Assembly: GCA_003599575.1 (NCBI GenBank)
Contig: QZKV01000061.1
Span: 1 to 48,829 of the forward strand
Length of the DNA: 48,829 nt
From: Desulfobacteraceae bacterium
Lineage (GTDB): Bacteria > Desulfobacterota > Desulfobacteria > Desulfobacterales > Desulfosarcinaceae
Direction: 5' to 3'
Shown here in pieces: positions 44,985 through 48,829 of this stretch. Position 1 is the first letter of the stretch; the number at the start of each line of letters is the position of its first letter. The notes beneath the pieces were generated by a model. The model worked only from the letters and a program-made list of their open reading frames with translations, was not told where the DNA came from and ran no database searches. The position numbers and the translations under genes were made by a program.

Positions 44985-46553
44985 ATGAAATCAGTTTCAA
45001 CTCGGGATAAAAATTGGGTCAAAGTCCTGATTCCCCTTTTGGGTATTCTGGCCGTTGTTGCCATGGCATACGCCGAAACGATCGACTTGCTCGTGCGCCA
45101 GTGGCTCAAAAACGACGATTTTTCACACGGTCTGTTGATTCCCCCGGTGGCTGCCTACCTGGCCTGGCAGCGCAGGGAGCTGCTGCGCCGGACGACCATA
45201 AAAACCGACTGGCGCGCGCTGCTTGTGCTCGTCTCCGCCCTGGGCGTTTACCTGGTGGGCGAACTGGGCGCGGAGCTGTTTACGGTACGGGTCTCCATGC
45301 TGCTGCTTTTCATCGGCGCCATCTGGCTGGTGTACGGCTTGCAAGTGATGCGCATCCTGCGGTTCCCCCTGGCCCTGCTCTTTCTGATGCTGCCGCTGCC
45401 GGGTTTTATTTACCGCAACATCACCTTTCCACTGCAATTGCTCTCTTCCAAATGGTCGGTGAACCTGCTCCAGGCGTTCGGGGTGAGCGCCTTCCGGGAA
45501 GGCAACATCGTTGATCTTGGCTTTAACCAGCTGCAGGTCGTGGAGGCCTGCAACGGCCTGCGCTTTATCCTGCCGTTGTTTACTTTGGGGGTCCTGTTGG
45601 CCTTCATGGGACGGTTTGTATGGTGGAAGCGTCTGGTCATCATTGCGGCCACCATTCCGATCGCGATTATGGCCAACATCCTGCGCATCGCCGGAACCGG
45701 GATCGTTTCCAATACCTGGGGAGCCGGGGCGGCCCAGGGGTTTTTTCACTCGTTTTCCGGATGGGTGGTCTTCATGGTCTGCCTGGTATTTTTCGGCATA
45801 CTGGCCTGGATACTGTATCTTCTGCCGGGAAAACCGGCTCCAGCGCGCCAGGCGCCGGCGCAGGCCGGCACGGCGGCTCCCGATGCACTCACGATTTCGC
45901 GTCTTTCCTGGACCTCCCTGATAATCGTGTTGCTTCTGATAGCCTTGGTGCCAGCCGTGGTCGGCCGGATGGCCCAACTGCCCGCCCGGCAGCTCAAAAA
46001 GCCGCTGCAGGAATTTCCGGCCTATTTCGAAGGCTATTCGGGCGTTTTCTCAGAAATGGACGAAAAAATGTGGGAGCGGGTCGGCGGTCAGAATTATGCG
46101 CTCATTCAGTACCGGGCCCAGTCCCGGCCGCCGGTCCATTTTTACACGGCCTATTACGAATACCAGCGCAAGGCCGGCGACTTCATCCATTCGCCCAAGT
46201 TGTGCCTGCCGGGCGCGGGCTGGTTCATCCAGGAAAACCGAACGCGCACAGTGCTCTTTGATCAACCGGTGGAAATGATCGGTGCGGGCCTGACCTTCAA
46301 CGAGTTGGTGATCAGCAACATGGGTCAGCGGCAGCTGGTCTACTACTGGTACCAGGGACGCAATCGCAACTTCACCAATGAATACCTGGCCAAATTCTAC
46401 CTGATTTGGGACGGGATCTGGCGGAGGCGCACGGATGGCGCCCTGGTGCGGCTGGTGCTGCCTCTGGAAGGTGTCGATCTGGTTGAAGCCCGCCAATTGC
46501 TGGATCGTTTCGCCGTGTTCGCCAGCAACCGCCTGACGGAATTTCTGCCCTGA
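44985..46553 (+). CDS. xrtD: Exosortase XrtD fused to EpsI (VPLPA-CTERM specific)
   Basis: 522 residues from the ATG at 44985. The frame is open further upstream, but only inside the aminotransferase gene. About eight TM helices carry the exosortase catalytic residues: Cys189 (VVEACNGLRF), Arg234 (ANILRIAGTG) and His255 (GFFHSFSGW). After a linker (about 310-335) and another helix comes an EpsI domain (about 370-520: ALIQYRAQSRPPVHFYTAYYEYQ, SPKLCLPGAGW, VYYWYQG). This fusion is the XrtD type, which processes VPLPA-CTERM signals in Deltaproteobacteria. The two VPLPA proteins at 16469 and 17130 are its likely substrates. Its place inside the polysaccharide locus agrees with the known link between exosortases and exopolysaccharide. 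Confidence 0.93.
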   Translation: MKSVSTRDKNWVKVLIPLLGILAVVAMAYAETIDLLVRQWLKNDDFSHGLLIPPVAAYLAWQRRELLRRTTIKTDWRALLVLVSALGVYLVGELGAELFTVRVSMLLLFIGAIWLVYGLQVMRILRFPLALLFLMLPLPGFIYRNITFPLQLLSSKWSVNLLQAFGVSAFREGNIVDLGFNQLQVVEACNGLRFILPLFTLGVLLAFMGRFVWWKRLVIIAATIPIAIMANILRIAGTGIVSNTWGAGAAQGFFHSFSGWVVFMVCLVFFGILAWILYLLPGKPAPARQAPAQAGTAAPDALTISRLSWTSLIIVLLLIALVPAVVGRMAQLPARQLKKPLQEFPAYFEGYSGVFSEMDEKMWERVGGQNYALIQYRAQSRPPVHFYTAYYEYQRKAGDFIHSPKLCLPGAGWFIQENRTRTVLFDQPVEMIGAGLTFNELVISNMGQRQLVYYWYQGRNRNFTNEYLAKFYLIWDGIWRRRTDGALVRLVLPLEGVDLVEARQLLDRFAVFASNRLTEFLP

Positions 46554-46597
46554 GATGGGGGGAAAGCCCGTAGGTTGAAAAGCTTTAAGGTGCAGCC

Positions 46598-48667
46598 ATG
46601 AATGTTTTGCAGTGGAGTTATACCGGGATTTACAGAGCACTCAATCATCCACGAATGCGCTATCTTGCCGGCCGGCTGGTTCCTTTGCGCTTGTGGATCA
46701 TTCTGGGCCTGCATCTGGTCCTGTTCGCGGCGAGCTTTTTGGCCGGGGTCTGGCTGGTTTATGGCACCTTCGACCAGGCCATCATCTTGGAAAACCTGCA
46801 GTATACCCTGTTGCCGCTGGTGTTGATCAAATTGCTGGTTTTCTTCCATTACGAGTTGTTTCAGGGCATGTGGCGGTACGTCTCTTTCGAGGACCTGCTG
46901 AACATCATCCGCGCCAGCCTGGTGAGTATCGTGATCTTTTACTTCGTCGGCCTGGTTTGGGGACGCTTTGCGATGTACGAGCAGCTCTACTGCATCGATG
47001 CCTTGCTGACGATTGTCTTTATCGGCGGCATTCGCATGGTCGTTCGAAATGTGCGCGAGAATTTCATTCAAACACGCGCGGCGGGCGATCTTAAAAATAT
47101 GCTGCTGGTCGGGCCGGTCGGCATGGTCATTCCGCTGGTCAAAGAGATGCTCGGAAATCCGTACAGCATTTATCAACCGATCGCCATCGTTGATCCTGAA
47201 AAAACACCTCACTTCGGGATGGCCCGTGTCAGCGACGTGCCTGTCTATTCGTATGAACAGTTTTTGTCCAAAACCAAATACGCCCGCCACATCGATGAAA
47301 TCGTCCTGTGCTGGCCTCAGGCGACCCGCACCCAATTGGAAAATGTGGTCGAGGAACTCAAAGAGCTGAAGGCGCCTTTTAAAAAACTGCCGCATGTCGA
47401 GGAGATTTTATCAGGCAAAATTCAAATCAGCGAAATCCGCGAGGTCGAGATCCAGGATTTACTGGACCGGCCCAGCGTACACATCGATATGGAACAGATC
47501 CGGGCCGACTTGAAAGACAAGGTCGTGCTCGTGTCGGGCGGCGGTGGATCGATTGGTTCGGAACTGTGCCGGCAGATCGCCGAATATGGCCCCAAACAGC
47601 TGGTGGTGGTCGAACGGTCGGAAAGCAATCTGTACAACCTGCGGTTGGAGTTGAAAGAACGCTTTCCGCGTTTGAACCTGCTGGCCTCGATTTCATCGGT
47701 CAACAACCAGCCCGGGCTGGAACAGCTCATGAAAAAGAACAAGGTGGATGTTATTTTTCATGCCGCCGCCTACAAACATGTGCCTCTGATGGAAGATGTG
47801 CCCATCGAATCGTCTTACAACAATATTGTGGGCACCTATAATCTGGCCAAAAGTTCTTTAAATGCCGGCGTGCGGCGTTTTGTGATGATTTCAACCGACA
47901 AGGCGGTCAATCCCACCAATATCATGGGCGTTACCAAGCGGGTGGCCGAAATGATCGTGCAAAGCATGAATGCCGCCGGAAAGACCCAGTTCATGACCGT
48001 CCGGTTCGGAAATGTGCTGGGCAGCGCGGGCAGTGTGATCCCGATTTTCAAGGAGCAGCTGCTGCAGGGCAAACCCCTGACTGTGACGCACCCTGAGATC
48101 GAACGGTTCTTTATGACCATACCCGAGGCGGTGCAACTGGTGCTGCAGGCCGGCTGCATGGGTAAGGGCGGCGAGGTTTTCGTTCTGGACATGGGCAAAC
48201 CGGTGAAAATTCTGAAATTGGCCGAAAAACTGATCAGCCTGGCCGGAAAGAGGCCTTACAAGGATGTGGAAATTCGATTCACCGGGCTGAGAGCCGGTGA
48301 GAAAATGTACGAAGAGCTGTTTACTCCCAGCGAGTGCGTGGTGGCCACCGGGCATCCCCGCATACAGGTGGCGGTTTGCGAAAAAGTGGACGCGCAGTGG
48401 ATCGCTGCCTGCATTGAGCGGATCATCGGCATGATCCATGCTCAGGATGAAGCGGGCATTCTGCAGGCTTTTATCGACCTGGTGCCGAGTTATCGTCCCT
48501 CAGAAATCGTTGAAAAAAAATTGCACGGATCATCACCGGCCGAAGATGACCCTGCGTCGAAAAATAACCACCCCGCCGAGGCCAAGCCCGGGATCACATC
48601 CAGGGTTCGCCTGATCGAATCACGGCCCAGCCGCATGCGTCTGGGTGAAGGGGGGCAGGTGCATTGA
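46598..48667 (+). CDS. Membrane nucleotide-sugar 4,6-dehydratase (PglF/WbpM/CapD type)
   Basis: 689 residues. Four N-terminal TM helices (about 25-150), a degenerate Rossmann domain (about 165-260), then the catalytic SDR domain: NAD-binding VLVSGGGGSIGSE (about 309-321), HAAAYKHVPLMED, and ISTDKAVNPTNIMGVTKR. Here Met443 replaces the usual SDR tyrosine four residues before Lys447, the Ser-Met-Lys triad of large UDP-GlcNAc 4,6-dehydratases such as WbpM and PglF. It makes UDP-4-keto-6-deoxy-GlcNAc for the aminotransferase upstream. SD AAGG precedes the ATG. The last 60 residues are polar and not conserved in the family. Confidence 0.93.
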   Translation: MNVLQWSYTGIYRALNHPRMRYLAGRLVPLRLWIILGLHLVLFAASFLAGVWLVYGTFDQAIILENLQYTLLPLVLIKLLVFFHYELFQGMWRYVSFEDLLNIIRASLVSIVIFYFVGLVWGRFAMYEQLYCIDALLTIVFIGGIRMVVRNVRENFIQTRAAGDLKNMLLVGPVGMVIPLVKEMLGNPYSIYQPIAIVDPEKTPHFGMARVSDVPVYSYEQFLSKTKYARHIDEIVLCWPQATRTQLENVVEELKELKAPFKKLPHVEEILSGKIQISEIREVEIQDLLDRPSVHIDMEQIRADLKDKVVLVSGGGGSIGSELCRQIAEYGPKQLVVVERSESNLYNLRLELKERFPRLNLLASISSVNNQPGLEQLMKKNKVDVIFHAAAYKHVPLMEDVPIESSYNNIVGTYNLAKSSLNAGVRRFVMISTDKAVNPTNIMGVTKRVAEMIVQSMNAAGKTQFMTVRFGNVLGSAGSVIPIFKEQLLQGKPLTVTHPEIERFFMTIPEAVQLVLQAGCMGKGGEVFVLDMGKPVKILKLAEKLISLAGKRPYKDVEIRFTGLRAGEKMYEELFTPSECVVATGHPRIQVAVCEKVDAQWIAACIERIIGMIHAQDEAGILQAFIDLVPSYRPSEIVEKKLHGSSPAEDDPASKNNHPAEAKPGITSRVRLIESRPSRMRLGEGGQVH

Positions 48668-48745
48668 AGATTGACTGGGCTTTGCCATACCGTGGCGTTC
48701 GTTAGCGTCCATCCAGAAATGGCTATTTTTGCCGATTTCGGTGTT

Positions 48746-48805
48746 GGGCGAAAATTTTAATCCTCGAAATATGTCCATATATTCCTGCGGTTAAAATTTC
48801 CGCCC
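48746..48805. repeat. Imperfect long palindrome after the dehydratase gene
   Basis: Arms GGGCGAAAATTTTAA (48746-48760) and TTAAAATTTCCGCCC (48791-48805) are complementary except for one position, and weaker complementarity continues inward through AAATAT / ATATTC to a centre near 48775. It could be an intergenic dispersed repeat or a processing structure. There is no T-tract typical of a terminator. The rest of 48668-48829 shows no gene. Confidence 0.6.
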
Positions 48806-48829
48806 GCCTTGAACTCGACGAAAATATCT

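Overview
The window looks like a chromosome segment of a GC-rich, diderm, deltaproteobacterial-type organism (Desulfobacterota, possibly a Desulfosarcina/Desulfobacter relative). This placement rests on the VPLPA-CTERM sorting signals with a matching XrtD-EpsI exosortase, an NtrC/sigma-54 system, a RAYT transposase with REP palindromes, and a CusA of the long type. It is an inference; no rRNA or other marker gene is present. I see no rRNA, tRNA or CRISPR array.

Left part (1-3507): a truncated REP-associated transposase at the edge, then a large membrane hybrid histidine kinase on the + strand.

Central part (27602 down to 3574, all - strand, about 24 kb): a run of extracytoplasmic and copper-related genes. 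In transcription order they are: a PilZ protein; a 1798-residue SdrD-like/beta-helix exoprotein with a C-terminal dockerin; three tandem multicopper-oxidase (MCO) family proteins; a cohesin-like protein with a VPLPA-CTERM anchor; a second VPLPA-CTERM protein; a subtilisin-like protease with a MopE-like motif and a dockerin; an STN-domain protein; a lipoprotein; NosL; a small membrane protein; an FtsX-type ABC permease and its ATPase; a four-cysteine membrane protein; CusB; and CusA. Directly upstream lie a near-perfect sigma-54 promoter and two candidate enhancer palindromes, followed by an NtrC-type regulator and its sensor kinase (28128-32226). My model is that a two-component/sigma-54 switch drives a surface copper-enzyme assembly. 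Three proteins carry a cysteine-framed dockerin (C-x25-C-x5..8-C-x25..26-C), one anchored protein carries a cohesin-like fold, and the copper ligands of one oxidase appear to be divided between two of the three MCO polypeptides. NosL, the ABC transporter and CusBA would handle copper supply and efflux.

Right part (32912-48667, all + strand): an RHH/PIN toxin-antitoxin pair, then an exopolysaccharide/glycan locus. It contains an exported glycosidase-like protein, a 38-residue coupled mini-protein, a Wzy-type polymerase, a flippase fused to a serine-acetyltransferase-like domain, three glycosyltransferases, and a PglC/PglD/PglE/PglF-like set that suggests a diacetylbacillosamine (or similar 2,4-diamino sugar) initiating residue. 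A YdcF-like protein and exosortase XrtD-EpsI lie inside it. XrtD is the expected sorting enzyme for the two VPLPA proteins of the central region, so both halves of the window converge on building the cell surface.
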